Origin: Parus major
Taxonomy: Eukaryota; Chordata; Aves; Passeriformes; Paridae
Assembly (NCBI RefSeq): GCF_001522545.3
Contig: NC_031770.1
Span: 27,959,747 to 28,023,746 of the forward strand
Direction: 5' to 3'
Length of the DNA: 64,000 nucleotides
Part shown: positions 21,205-31,650 of the stretch, one piece after another
Layout of the letters: each line of letters starts with the position of its first letter
Position numbering within the stretch: position 1 is the stretch's first letter
Translations under genes and position numbers: made by a program
Notes under the pieces: generated by a model
The model's input: the letters and a program-made list of their open reading frames with translations, nothing else
Databases searched by the model: none
Told to the model about the DNA's origin: nothing

Positions 21205-22409
21205 CTGGAAGTGTGGGCAGCCCCAGGGCAATATGGAAAACTAGACATAGAACCTCTCCAAATAACTTTGAAGCAACCAGGACAAGTGGTGTCTAAAAAG
21301 CAATACCCTCTTTCAAGGGAGGGAAAGAAGGGCTTACAGCCTGTCATTGAGTCCCTACTAAAGGCAGGTCTTTGGGAGCCCTGTATGTCTCCCTATAACA
21401 CCCCTATCCTGCTGGTTAAGAAACCAGATGGAACCTACAGAATGGTGCAGGATTTAAGAATAATAAATGAAATTGTCAAATCAAGGCATCCCATAGTTCC
21501 AGATCCCTATACAATCCTGAACCAGATCCCTTCTTCACATCAGTATTACTCAGTACTGGATTTGAAGGATGTTTTCTGGGAGTGTCCGATTACAGAAGAT
21601 AGTAAACAGTATTTTGCCTTAGAGTAGGAACAGGAGGAAGGAGGGAAAATAGTAAAACAACAATTGACATGGACAGCCCTCCCAGAGGGATATACAGAGT
21701 CACCGGTTTTGTTTGGGCAATCTTTGCAGAAAATATTAAGAGAGTTTACTCTACCCTCAGGAGTTAGGTTGTTGCAGGATGTGGATGATTTGCTTCTATT
21801 AGGGGAACAGGAAAAGGTGGTTGAGGAGGCTACTGTAAAGCTGTTTAATTTTCTTGCTAAAAAAGGAGTGTCTGAAAAGAAAGCACAATTGGTAGGAAAA
21901 AAGGTCTAATATTTAGGACACATTCTGACTGGAGCATTACAGTGTATTGATCTGGAAAGAATAAAAGGGGTTTTACAAGTACCATTATCCCAGACAAAAA
22001 AGTAGTTATGGCAGTTTTTAAAGTTGGTGGGGTACTGCAGAGTATGGATTGAGAATTTTTCTGTTGTGGCCAGACCTTTATATGACTATTTAATCTAAGA
22101 AATCCTAATGTCATGGTTTGGACACCAGAAGGAGAGCAAAGCTTTAGCAAATTAAAAGACAAATTAGTTAATGCCCTAGTCTTAGCTCTTCCAGACTCAG
22201 AAAAGAAATTTGAACTATATGTGGATGTTAAACAGGGTCATGCTAAAGGAATTTTGGTGCAAGAGCATGAGGGAACACGGAGGCCTGTTACCTGTTTTTC
22301 TAAGCTGTTAGACCTGATAGCCAGAGGCTGGCCCCATTGTCTGCAGAACAGTGCAGCCACAGCTCCGATGTTGGTTGAGGCCCGAAAGCTGACAAACGGG
22401 AGGGTATGA
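21205..22409 (+). pseudogene. pol: Reverse transcriptase remnant
   Basis: The longest open piece (21211-21627) carries the fingers and palm start: TPILLVKKPDGTYRMVQDLR and YSVLDLKD, with the first catalytic Asp. In-frame stops interrupt at 21625 and 21907. The catalytic box reads QDVDD where YVDD is usual, so the Tyr is replaced. The YLGH motif follows the second stop. A frame change then leads to the connection region (22113-22409). No single frame survives. Confidence 0.92.
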
Positions 22410-22659
22410 TTGTCAAAATTTCACATCCGATTGAAGGTTTGTTAACTGAGAAAGCCTCCAAGTGGGTGACCAGCGTTCGGTTATTACAGTATGAGTCCTG
22501 TTTAATGGAACAGGAGGATTTAGAATTTAAAAGCGGAAAAAGGTTTAACCCAGCCTCCTGTTTGAAGAGCCCTGAAGAGGGGGACCAGGAAGAAACCCAT
22601 GACTGCATTCAGGTGATAGATCTCCAGACCCAGGCGAGGGAAGATTTATGAGATACTAC

Positions 22660-23173
22660 CTCACCTGAATGTGAGAAAACGTGTTTATTGATGGGTCTTC
22701 AAGGATGGTAGAAGGGAAACTATTTACAGGATACTCTATCATGAATGGAAAGCAATTAAAGAAAGTGGGGAGGTTACCACACACCTGGTCAGCTCAGACA
22801 GCAGAGCTGTGTGCGCTTGTGAGAGCCTGTGAGTTATACCGGGAAGACAGTGAATATTTTTACTGATTTTAGATATGCATATGGGGTGATACATGCATTT
22901 GGGAAACTATGGGAAGAAAGAGGTTTATTAACCTTCAGGGGAAAGATGTTAGCTTATGAGAACTTAATCTCTTGCCTGTTGGAAGTGGTGAACTTACCAA
23001 AAAGGGTGGCAATAATACACATCAAGGAGCACCAGGCAGGGCACTCCGAGAAGGCAATAGGAAACCAACTGGCTGATGAAGAAGCTCGGAAAGCTTCACT
23101 GATGCCAGAAATCTCTAAGATCCTGCCCTTGCTCCCAGTAACTTCACCACTGCCAGCAAAACTGTCTTTATGA
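22660..23173 (+). pseudogene. pol: RNase H remnant
   Basis: FIDGSSR supplies the first catalytic Asp, AQTAELCALVRACELY the Glu helix, and after a frameshift near 22840 NIFTDFRYAYGVIHAFG the TD block. IKEHQAGH gives the final His region. This order (D, E, D, then H) is that of retroviral RNase H. The reading frame is split in two and is not functional. Confidence 0.88.
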
Positions 23174-24293
23174 CCAGAGAAACTTGAGATAATTAAAAAG
23201 AGTGGGGCAGAGGAAAGAGGGGATAATTGGTTTACAAGGGACGGTAAGCAGTGGATACTAAAAGCTCTGGCCTTACAGTTGTTAAAACCAACTTCATGAA
23301 GAAAGTCATTGGGGCTTCTGAGGACCGGCATTTCCTCAAAATGTATGCTGCTCTGGGTCTTTTTACTCTAGCAAAGTGAGCTATTGGGGGTTGCCTGATT
23401 CGTGCTAAAACAAATAACAGACTTAACAAAGAAACTTGCCAGGGGAGCAAGGCCTTGGGCTGCATGTCCTTTCCATAAATGCCAGGTGGATTTTACCCAA
23501 ATGCCCTGAGTGACAAGATTTAAATATCTTCTAGTAATAGTATATCAGTTAACAAGGTGGCCAGAAAGCATTTCCAGCTGTTTCAGCAACTACAGGATCA
23601 GTTATTAAAATATTTTTTGGTACAAATAATTCAAAGATATGGGATTGTGGAAGCAGTAGGCTCAGACAGGGGAACTCATTTTACAGGAAAAGTTCTTCAA
23701 GGAGTTATGACTGCTTTAGGGATACAAGGGATACAATGGAACCTCCATCCTCCTAGCATCCCCAGAGTTCAGGCCGGGTTGAAAGGATGAATAGGGAAAT
23801 ACAGAAACACCTTCTGAAGCTGGTGATAGAAACTAAGATGTCGTGGGTGCGGCTCTTGCCACTAGCTTTGGCAAGGATCAGGGCCAGACCCAGGGGGGAT
23901 ATTCAACTATCTGCCTTTGAATTGATGTTTGGAATTCCTTACCCTTATAATTCTCAGCCTAGTGGAGGGATAGAGATAAGTGATGTATATTTAAAACAAT
24001 ATGTGGCCCGGATACTGTCTCTTGTGAAATCTCTTTGACAGGAAGCTCAGCTGGCACAGACCCTGCCCTTGGACTTTGCTGTTCACAACATCCTACAGGG
24101 AATTGGGTCCTAGTTAAGGAGTAGAAAGAAGCACCACTGGTGGCTAAGTGGCATGGACCTTTCCAGGTGTTGCTGACCACAGAAACAGCCATCAAGAGAG
24201 CTGAACATGGGTGGACCCATCACACTCGGGTCAAGGTCTCTGAGGCCCCAGAGGTTTGGACATCTCAGCTGGAGGAGAAGGATGAGAAGCCGT
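23174..24293 (+). pseudogene. pol: Integrase remnant
   Basis: The catalytic core is visible as VGSDRGTHFTG, followed by the region of the catalytic Glu, which is broken by a stop at 23788-23790. It continues as a separate frame from 23787 (MNREIQKHLL... FELMFGIPYP). Near the end WHGPFQVLL is the GPF motif of gamma-type integrase C termini, followed by HTRVKV. Multiple stops make it inactive. Confidence 0.88.
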
Positions 24294-26240
24294 GACTGAC
24301 ACTCTGCAGGAGTGGATTGGAGCAGTAGCTGTGCGTCGACATCGGGGGAAGCCCCGAGTGCCTACCCACAGACTGCCTGCTGAAATAGTCTGTATGGGCA
24401 TCCCTACTCTCAGATCTCCAGACACTGGGGACCAATCCATGCTGTCATTGCTTTCTTTATGCTAAGCTGTTTCTGTGCCTTCACTTGCCACAAGTGGTGT
24501 GGAAGACAACATCAAAGTGAAAATTAGGTTAAGAAATTAGTTTATTAAAGTATTAGAATGTTTCTCTTAATAATCTTACCTTTGTATTGTCAGTTAGCTT
24601 AAAGCTAAAAGTGGGAAAGTAATTTTTTAACCTTAAGAGAAGAAGTAGCAAAAACCTTTAACCTTAGCAATTGTTAGGTCTGTGGAGAGCCAGGGGGATC
24701 TGAAAACTGGCCATGGGTGGCCAGCCCAGTCGAGCCTAAGTGGTGGGTTAGCACTCTGAGTGAGGTCCATAATCGAACAGGATTTTGGGACAAAGAAGGA
24801 AGTCCATGGCAGCTTCATTCTTCTGAAAGAGGCGTATATTGTCTAAATAGAACAAGTAGCATATATGTGGGAAAAATGGTCTGTGACTGGACTTTATCTT
24901 TGGGTTTAGATTGTTGGACCCCCAACTGCCGTCCTTATGATTGTTCCAGATATCATAGCAGATAGAATCAAATGCGTGTTAAGCTCACTAATGGTAGCTG
25001 GGAAAGGTGTTCCTTCCATAATTACCAACAGGATTTTGAAGGCTGTAAAGCAGTGGGGAATGATAAGTATTTTTTGACCCCTTATTTTTAAGCTGTCCCC
25101 AAGATAATTTCACAAGTAGGACACACGTTGTCTGTGACTATCAGTGGAAATGGCAACAACTGGAATGGAACTCAAACCCTTTTTAACAGGTTCTGGTCCA
25201 GATCTAACAAAATAGATCTGGAATGTAACTGCACGTGGAAATGTCATGTGGGAGCTGGGAAATACAAATACTGTGATTCTTATGGTGAAGCAACTATTGC
25301 TAGGAGACTACTGGGCCCAGGAAGCAAACTGTATTTTGAACCACCAGTTGATGATGAGAATTGGAAAGGTCCCTTTGCCAAAGAGACCTGGACTCTAAAG
25401 GGGCATTACTGGATTTGTGGACAATATGCTTACTGCCGGCTACCCCCAAACTGGTCAGGGATAGTTTATGTGGGGTGTATTAGACCATTGTTCTTTCTGC
25501 TACAACAAGTTCAGGGAAATCAGTTAGGAATCAAAGTATATGATGATATAATTAGAGAAAAGCAGTCAGTTGATGCATCCCTGGCTGGAGAGAGCACCCA
25601 AAAGTGGGGTAAAGACGAATGGGTACCTGAATAAATCATACAATACTATGGACCAGCCACTTGGAATTCAAATGAATTAATATCAAGTGCCAGAGAACTG
25701 ATTTATTATTTAAATCAGATAATTAGGTTACAAGCTGTCTTTGAAATAATAATTAACCAGACAGCTACAGCTCTTGACTTTCTTGCTGACCAATCTATTG
25801 AGATGAGAAATGCAATATTTCAACATTGGATGGTATTAGACTATTAATTAGCAAAAGAAAGGGGAGTGTGTGGCAAAAAATGACTCAAACTGCTGTTTGC
25901 TAATAGATGACAAGGGGAAGGTGATGAAACAAATAACAAAAGGAATAAGAAAGTTAGCTCATGTACCGGTCCAAATATGGAAAGGATGGAAATGGGACAT
26001 GTTTTCATGGTTACCTGGTGGACTGTGGATTAAATAAATGCTTTTTTTTCTCTTCTGTGTTGTAGCAACTCTGGTCTTTTTACCATGCATGATCCCTTGC
26101 TTAGTACAACTCATTCAACATGTGATCAAAGGAATGCAGGTAGTAGCCATGCCTACTGATCCAGAGATGGCTACAGAAGGACAGAAACTGATGTCACTGC
26201 AAATAATTTCAAAAGAAAAAGACCCAGGAACAGGAATTTA
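24294..26240 (+). pseudogene. env: env remnant (surface and transmembrane subunits)
   Basis: The surface subunit is seen in fragments: 24717-24965, with NRT glycosylation sites and many Cys, and an open 168-codon piece, 25128-25634, with several N-x-S/T sites and GHYWICGQYAYCRLPP. The transmembrane subunit follows in shifting frames: a heptad-like region near 25740-25850, then a Cys motif (C, seven residues, CC) near 25870, [13 protein letters not shown], a stop, and a hydrophobic anchor at 26038-26110. Stops and frameshifts break the reading frame. No convincing signal peptide or furin site could be placed. Confidence 0.85.
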
Positions 26241-26284
26241 AGTCAATGATAACTAAAGTTTGTAAAGATAATTATTAAAAAATT

Positions 26285-26298
26285 AAAAGAGGAGGGAT
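26285..26298 (+). promoter_or_regulatory. Polypurine tract of the provirus
   Basis: AAAAGAGGAGGGA plus one T lies directly before the TG that opens the 3' LTR, where plus-strand priming takes place in retroviruses. Confidence 0.8.
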
Positions 26299-26795
26299 TG
26301 AGAGGAATGATGGATTCATCTTTCCAATCAAGCTGTGAGTCTGCTGGTAGATAAAACTAGCATTGAGAGATAAAAGAAACAATGGGAAGGATTCCACTGA
26401 TTGAGGAATGGAAAAAAAGACATTTGCCTTTACAAACAAACTGTAGGTTTGCTGATAAATGAAAATTGGATATTGAAAGATGAAAGAAACAATAGAGAAA
26501 AAAACATTAATTCCATAAGAATTAAGAGGGAGGGTTATATATACATTAGAGGGGAATCTTAGGTATCAGGCATTCCGGGAAGTCTTTACCTCTCAAGTAC
26601 CTCAGCCTATGGGGAAAGAGAGAAGGGACATACGGCTGGGAATTAGGATAAAAAGGAGGCTGTGTCTTCCAAAAATTTGAGAGACCCCAGGGGAATGCCC
26701 CATGGCCTCCCCCTTTATTCAAATAAAGTAAAAGGACTCCTCTGCCTCCTTTTTGGACATAAACCTCTGGTGTTTGTGGATTAATTTTCCTCACA
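26299..26795 (+). mobile_element. 3' LTR of the provirus
   Basis: 497 bp, beginning TGAGAGGAATGA and ending CTCACA. A TATA-like element is at 26647 and AATAAA at 26722-26727. It pairs with 18350-18829. It differs in several short indels, notably around 26568-26590, where the 5' LTR has a palindrome instead. Confidence 0.92.
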
Positions 26796-26799
26796 ATTG
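26796..26799 (+). repeat. 3' target-site duplication of the provirus (ATTG)
   Basis: Partner of the ATTA at 18346-18349, with three of four bases identical. Confidence 0.55.
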
Positions 26800-27769
26800 C
26801 AAAACACAATTCACCATGCAAACACACTCTGGACGCTAAAATACCCGCAAGATGCGTGTGCCCCTGTCCCACTTCCAGTGCCTTGCTTCCAGTTACAGAC
26901 GTAACACTGGCTGACACTTCGAGGGACCAGGGACCAGGTCTGCACACTCACTCTGCCCAGCTCGTGTACAACACCACATAGGCCAACACCTGTCCCTGAC
27001 CTTGCAGTGGCATGTGCTTTGCTACATTTACCTATTATGTACAAATCCATAGCTCACGTTCATGCTGTTGGGTGCTGAGTTTCCTTCCTTTGTACTAATG
27101 GAATCCCACCCTCCCATGTTGCTACAAAACTAACTATGGGGTACTTAAGAAAACCAAAAGAGTGTCTAGACTCAGGGTAGAGGGGAGGGGATACCTGGAG
27201 ACTCGGACAGGAAAAAAGATGGAAGCTGGGGAGCTACTAGGGCTCTCGCTCTGCGTTTCAGAGGATAGGCAGGCTGTTGCTTACTGCGAGGAGGATTCAC
27301 TGTCACTGCTGGAGCCCAGTCCTGTACTGTCTCGCCCCTCTGTGTCCTGCTGGGAGCCTGTCTGACTCTATCCTGTCCCCCTTGCTCTTCAGCACTGCTC
27401 CGAGCCTTTTCTGCACTGTAGCCCAGCACCTCCTGCCTGCCGAGGCCTCCCCCTGTTCCAACCACAGCTCAGGAGCTTCTGATACATCTTGTCATACACC
27501 CTGGGATTTTTGCTCATTCCTGCCGGCCCAGCTTGCTGTTCCCGTAAGTCCTGCTGGAACACCGGGATCGATTGCCCCAGGGGGGTTTGTGCAGCAAAGC
27601 CTCTCTCCCATCCTCTCTCCTCCCCGTGCCCGCGCCCCAGCGGCCCCTGCAAGCGCAGGGGAATCACCGCACCTGCCCGGTCCCCTGGGAGCACCAGTGC
27701 CCCTGCCGGCTGTGCCCGGAACTGCATGGAGGGGAAAGTGCCTGCAGCTGAGAGAAGGTGATCACTGGG
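26800..27769. other. GC-rich intronic sequence, possibly more of the adjoining LTR
   Basis: From about 27280 to 27760 the sequence is markedly GC-rich with local CpGs, unlike its surroundings. It continues smoothly into the recognised LTR end at 27770-27977, so part may be the body of that LTR on the minus strand. Long open frames on both strands here follow from the base composition. 26800-27200 shows nothing recognisable. Confidence 0.35.
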
Positions 27770-27977
27770 TTCCTGCTTCTGTTAATGCTATGGTTGTTGT
27801 TTGTTTGCTTTAGGACACATACTAGTAAAGAACTGTTATTCCTATCCCCATATCTTCGCCTGAGAGCCACTTAATTTCAAACTTATAACAATTTGGAGGG
27901 AGGATGTTTACATTTTTTCATACCAAGGGAGGGTCCTGCCTTCCCTAGCAGACACCTGTCTTTCAAACCAAGATACA
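27770..27977 (-). mobile_element. 5' end of an avian LTR on the minus strand
   Basis: Read on the minus strand it starts TGTATCTTGGTTTGAAAGAC, continues through AGGAGGGACC-like wording, TGTAAACATCCTCCCTCC and TTAAGTGGCTCTCAGGCG, and reaches AACAGTTCTTTACTAG. I recognise this as the opening of a widespread songbird LTR family. Where it ends toward lower coordinates is unclear. No target duplication was confirmed. Confidence 0.6.
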
Positions 27978-28334
27978 TGCTATCACCTCTAATTTATCTC
28001 TGCTCGCCTGCAGGAGAATCATCACCAGAGGACAATCCTTCTGTTCCATTATCCTTTACTAGGTGGGAACAGAAACAAGATTTTTTTTCTTTTTAATATT
28101 ATTTGCTCTTCATTGTAGGCTGCCACCTTTCACAGCTGCTATTCTTGAAAACATTTCTAACTGAGCTACTGCACGTTAGACAAGGTTATAAATCTCTTCC
28201 ATAATCTGTCTGAGTTCTTAGACTAGTCACATCACTATGCCATCATCCCACTTAAGAACTGCTGAGTGAGTGAAAAGGCTGTAGCTGATCACCACCAGAG
28301 CTGGGCCTTGGGAAACTTCAGTACAGGAAGCAAA
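27978..28334. other. Intronic sequence left of the inverted duplication
   Basis: No gene or repeat recognised. It contains a short T-rich stretch at 28081-28100. Confidence 0.4.
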
Positions 28335-28664
28335 GAGGGTAGAAGAAATGAAGACAGATCTCTTAGTGATGGGTTGACAAGCTATTACAGGAGGAACCAG
28401 GCAGCTCTCTGAGCAGGAAACATCACCATGTTAACCACTTTGCTTGTGTCACTGTATCACTGATGCACACATGTTTCAGCTCTTTCTGACCCGAGATCGT
28501 CACAGATATCCAGACAGTGTACAGCTGGATGAAGATGCAGTGAGTGAACTATCTGAGGAGCAGGCAGAATATATACTGGCTTGTGCCAGGGATTTGAAGT
28601 AAGGATCCTTGCTTTCTCCCTTCAGTTTTCTTGCTGCTGAATAACTTGTAGGAGAAAGGATGGT
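28335..28664 (+). repeat. Left arm of a 330-bp inverted duplication
   Basis: This segment is the reverse complement of 29029-29358. Comparing the arms by eye over their full length gives three mismatches in 330 bases (about 99 % identity) and no indels. Two mismatches are CG against TG. The arm starts GAGGGTAGAAG and ends AAAGGATGGT; outside these points similarity stops abruptly. It carries an inverted copy of the host exon. Confidence 0.95.
28506..28598 (+). pseudogene. Inverted copy of the host exon 29095-29187
   Basis: All 93 bases are identical to the exon in the right arm, but on the opposite strand from the gene. The copy keeps acceptor-like TCACAG and donor GTAAGG on the plus strand. 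Within the host pre-mRNA it can only act as antisense to the exon. It could be spliced only if transcription came from the plus strand, for instance from the upstream provirus or its LTRs. Confidence 0.85.
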
Positions 28665-29028
28665 CCAGGTCACATGCTTAAGAAAGACTCCCAAGGACCA
28701 CAAACATTCCAAAGGCTGTAGCTGTGTTTCCATGTTAGAGGGCAAAGACACTGCCCCTCCATCTCATCTTCCCATGGGAGACTCTTCCAGATGAAGACAG
28801 AGGAAGCAATAGCTGTAATGATGCATGAGAAAACAACACTTTGCACCCTGACATGACAGCAAAGCCCCAAGATGTCAAGGCAACCAAAGGATCAGCCAGG
28901 AGGAGGGGTTTCTAAAAAGCAGGCATCATGTCACAACCACATGAGACGCTGATCTGAGCAAGAACAGGATGAAAATGTTTCACTGGTGATATTAGAAGGT
29001 CACTGTCCTCACACAAGATGGAATAAGC
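28665..29028. other. Spacer of the inverted duplication
   Basis: 364 bp of single-copy sequence separating the arms. It has no recognised repeat or gene, and would be the loop of the predicted RNA hairpin. Confidence 0.7.
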
Positions 29029-29358
29029 ACCATCCTTTCTCCTACAAGTTATTCAGCAGCAAGAAAACTAAAGGGAGAAAGCAAGGATCCTTACTTCAAA
29101 TCCCTGGCACAAGCCAGTATATATTCTGCCTGCTCCTCAGATAGTTCACTCACTGCATCTTCATCCAGCTGTACACTGTCTGGATATCTGTGACAATCTC
29201 AGGTCAGAAAGAGCTGAAACATGTGTGCATCAGTGATACAGTGACACAAGCAAAGTGGTTAACATGGTGATGTTTCCTGCTCAGAGAGCTGCCTGGTTCC
29301 TCCTGTAATAGCTTGTCAACCCATCACTAAGAGATCTGTCTTCATTTCTTCTACCCTC
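29029..29358 (-). repeat. Right arm of the 330-bp inverted duplication
   Basis: Partner of 28335-28664. Because the host gene is transcribed from the minus strand, this arm is transcribed first and holds the exon in sense orientation, with intron sequence on both sides. It is therefore the likely original copy. Confidence 0.95.
29095..29187 (-). CDS. Internal exon of the minus-strand gene, lying inside the inverted repeat
   Basis: The minus strand reads an acceptor (CTGACCTGAGATTGTCACAG), then 93 bases, then donor GAA with GTAAGG. In the frame entered with one leftover base it encodes YPDSVQLDEDAVSELSEEQ followed by AEYILACARDL, an acidic and probably helical segment. Entry phase 2 matches the exit of exon 41259-41319, and the junction codon would be AGA (Arg). 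The exit phase is 2, so another exon with that entry phase must follow. The arms are identical throughout the exon. The family is not recognised. Confidence 0.75.
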
Positions 29359-31032
29359 ACCACAACAGACAGATTCCAACAATGAATCTGTACCACCAGA
29401 CCCTCAGCAACAGAGCCAAACCTCTCACTTTGCCTCCAGATATCACTCTTTCCAAAAGCCCACATTCAGTAGGGCCTCAGAATAGCCCTTCAAATAGAAC
29501 TTAGGTCCCTAGTGTGCCCTGACTCCATTACTGAATGTTGGACAACACCCAGAAATCACAGAAGGGGGGTTGAGGTTGGCAGGCAGCTCTAGAGATGGCT
29601 GAGTTTAAACCCCCTCCTCTGATCAGGGTCAGCAGAAGCCTGTTGCCCAGGACTGCATCCTGGCACACCGTGACTATCACCATGGACAGAGATTCCACAA
29701 TTTCTCTGGGCAACCTGAATATCTTTTATTTTGACTAGTGCCCATTACCTCTTGCTCTGCTGCTGGGCAACAATGAGAAGGAATACTTTGCCAAGCACAT
29801 CCTGCTGGCTGGACTGAGCTTTCCCTTTATATGATGAGAGCATGGCACTGTCTTTCTGAAGTATTGACCTCTTTCAGCTGTTTGCAGAGCTGAGACACTT
29901 AGCAAAAAGTTCTGCCAAGGACCTGCTGCTTCCTTTCTCAGCTGGGTACACAAAAGTGGGCAATCAAAATCACTTGAAAATTGGAGGCAAAAATGCACCT
30001 TTACTTAACAACTCTGCCACCACAACAGACCAACAAGAGGTGGCAACATGCTATTATCATGAAGCCACAAGTACCTCAGGTGGAGAGGCAGCTTGGCAAG
30101 ACTGGCCAGAGAAGAGTGTATTTTGTGCCATCTGTCAGAAAAGTACACTCTCAGTTTCTGCTGTTTATTTTACTGCAAGCTGACATGGGCTTAAGGAGAA
30201 AAGGGATAATTCTCCTTGCAGATTCTCCAGGGGCGCAATAGTAAGGCACAATAATGGGCTTAAGGTGTAAGGAAATCACCTCACTAAAGCATCACTGAAA
30301 CCCAAGGGACTAGAAAATCATCACCAAGCACCACTGGAAACAGCTGGTGTCCAGGGACAGACATCCAGAAAAAAAAACAGTGAAAGCACACGGGGCAGGC
30401 AAAAAGGAAGGTGATAAACAAGATGTGCTAAAACATTGCAGCAGGATTAGACAGCTGGCAGGTCTGAAGGACAGGCACAGTCTGGGGAGAATTTGTGGGG
30501 CACAGGAGGACACAACTATATTGAGAACATTCCAGGCAGAAGCACATGAAAGCATGTAAGAGATCAAGATTAATTGTGCAATCAGAAGTACAGGTCACTG
30601 AGGGGCTGCTGGAAGACAGGACTGAAGAGTCCTGACAGAATGAATTTGAGATGTCAGAAAAATACCACCCCCAGCTCTGCACAAGGCTCTAGCCAGCTCT
30701 ACCCGCTCCTCTTCTCAGATACCAAATTCATTTCCAGAGCAGTGATGGGCCAGGACATCCAATGTCCTTATCAACTGCAGCACTTCTGGGTACACAAAGG
30801 CATTGTTCCTACTGCCTGCTAGGCAAGGTAAAAACCTTGAAAGGATCCTGGTCTGTCATTCATCCCTCTTGCAAGGCTGTAATAAACACTGCAGTGAAAA
30901 TAGCAGCTTCATCATGAAGGATACTTGTTTTCTACCCCCTAATCTGTTTTTGCCTGTGTATCACAAACATGGAGGATCATGTGGACTGAGGTACATCTGC
31001 TTTGGTGACAACATGCAAGGTCACACACAAAC
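29359..31032. other. Intronic sequence
   Basis: Unique intron between the inverted duplication and a CR1 copy. No further exon or repeat could be supported; open frames on either strand look random. Confidence 0.4.
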
Positions 31033-31650
31033 AGAATCTTAGAATGTTTTGGGTTGGAAGGGACCTTCAAGATTATCTAGTCTGAATGCCCCTGTGATGA
31101 CAAGGACACCTTCTACTAGGCAAAGTTGCTCAGAACCCCATCCAACCTGGCCACAAATTCTTCTTCCAGGGATGGGGCAGACACAACTTCTCTGGGCAAC
31201 CTGTTCCAGTGCTTCCATCCTCCTCACTGTAAAGAATTTAATCACAAAATCTAATCTAAATCTACTGTCCTTCAGCTTTTAAAGCCATTCCCCCTTGTTC
31301 TATCACTACACACCCCTGTGAAAAGTCCCTCTTCAGCTCCCTCATAGCTCCCTTTAGGTACTAGAAGATGATATGAGGTCTCCAAAGGAGCCTTATCTTC
31401 TCCAGGCATGGGCAGCCCCTGCTTTCTCAGCCTGTCTTCAAAAGGAAGGTGCTCCAGTCCTCTTCCCAACTTCATAGCCCTCCTCCGGACTTGCTCCAAC
31501 AGTTACATGTCTTTCTTCTACCAGGGACTCTAGAGATGGATGAAGCACTCCAGCTGAGGTCTCATCAGACCAGAGTAAAGGGAGAGAATCACCTCCCTCA
31601 ACCTACTTGTCACATTTCTCTTTGATTCAGCCTAGGATACATCTCCCACA
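31033..31650 (-). mobile_element. CR1 LINE 3' end, minus strand
   Basis: Begins AGAATCTTAGAATG and GGGTTGGAAGGGACCTTCAAG, the reverse complement of the CR1 3' tail. It continues through AACCTGTTCCAGTGC-type text (ACCTGTTCCAGTGCTTCCA), TCAGCCTGTCTTC and GAGAGAATCACCTCCCT. It is a truncated copy in the same orientation as the host gene, so its tail is present in sense in the pre-mRNA. It has many substitutions and is old. Confidence 0.93.

Larger units (their letters stand above)
18350..26795 (+). mobile_element. Endogenous retrovirus provirus, class I (gamma-like), decayed
   Basis: The order is LTR, primer-binding site, gag remnant, nested LTR-like block, protease, RT, RNase H, integrase, env, polypurine tract, LTR. 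Support for gamma-like affinity: a 4-bp target duplication, a single CxxC-type zinc knuckle, protease with a LLGRDL signature, an integrase C-terminal HGPF motif, and a TM with a cysteine motif. Every gene carries stops, frameshifts or deletions, so none is functional. It sits in an intron in antisense orientation to the host gene, as most retained intronic ERVs do. An mRNA from its LTR would be antisense to the host transcript. Confidence 0.93.

Noticed and set aside
24294..26240. Domesticated (syncytin-like) env gene
   Set aside because: No start or signal peptide, several stops and frame changes between surface and transmembrane parts.
27389..27813. 112- and 178-codon frames (one containing MSKNPRVYDKMYQKLLS)
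   Set aside because: GC-rich block on both strands, probably LTR body; no splice sites and no family, although the minus-strand peptide looked protein-like.
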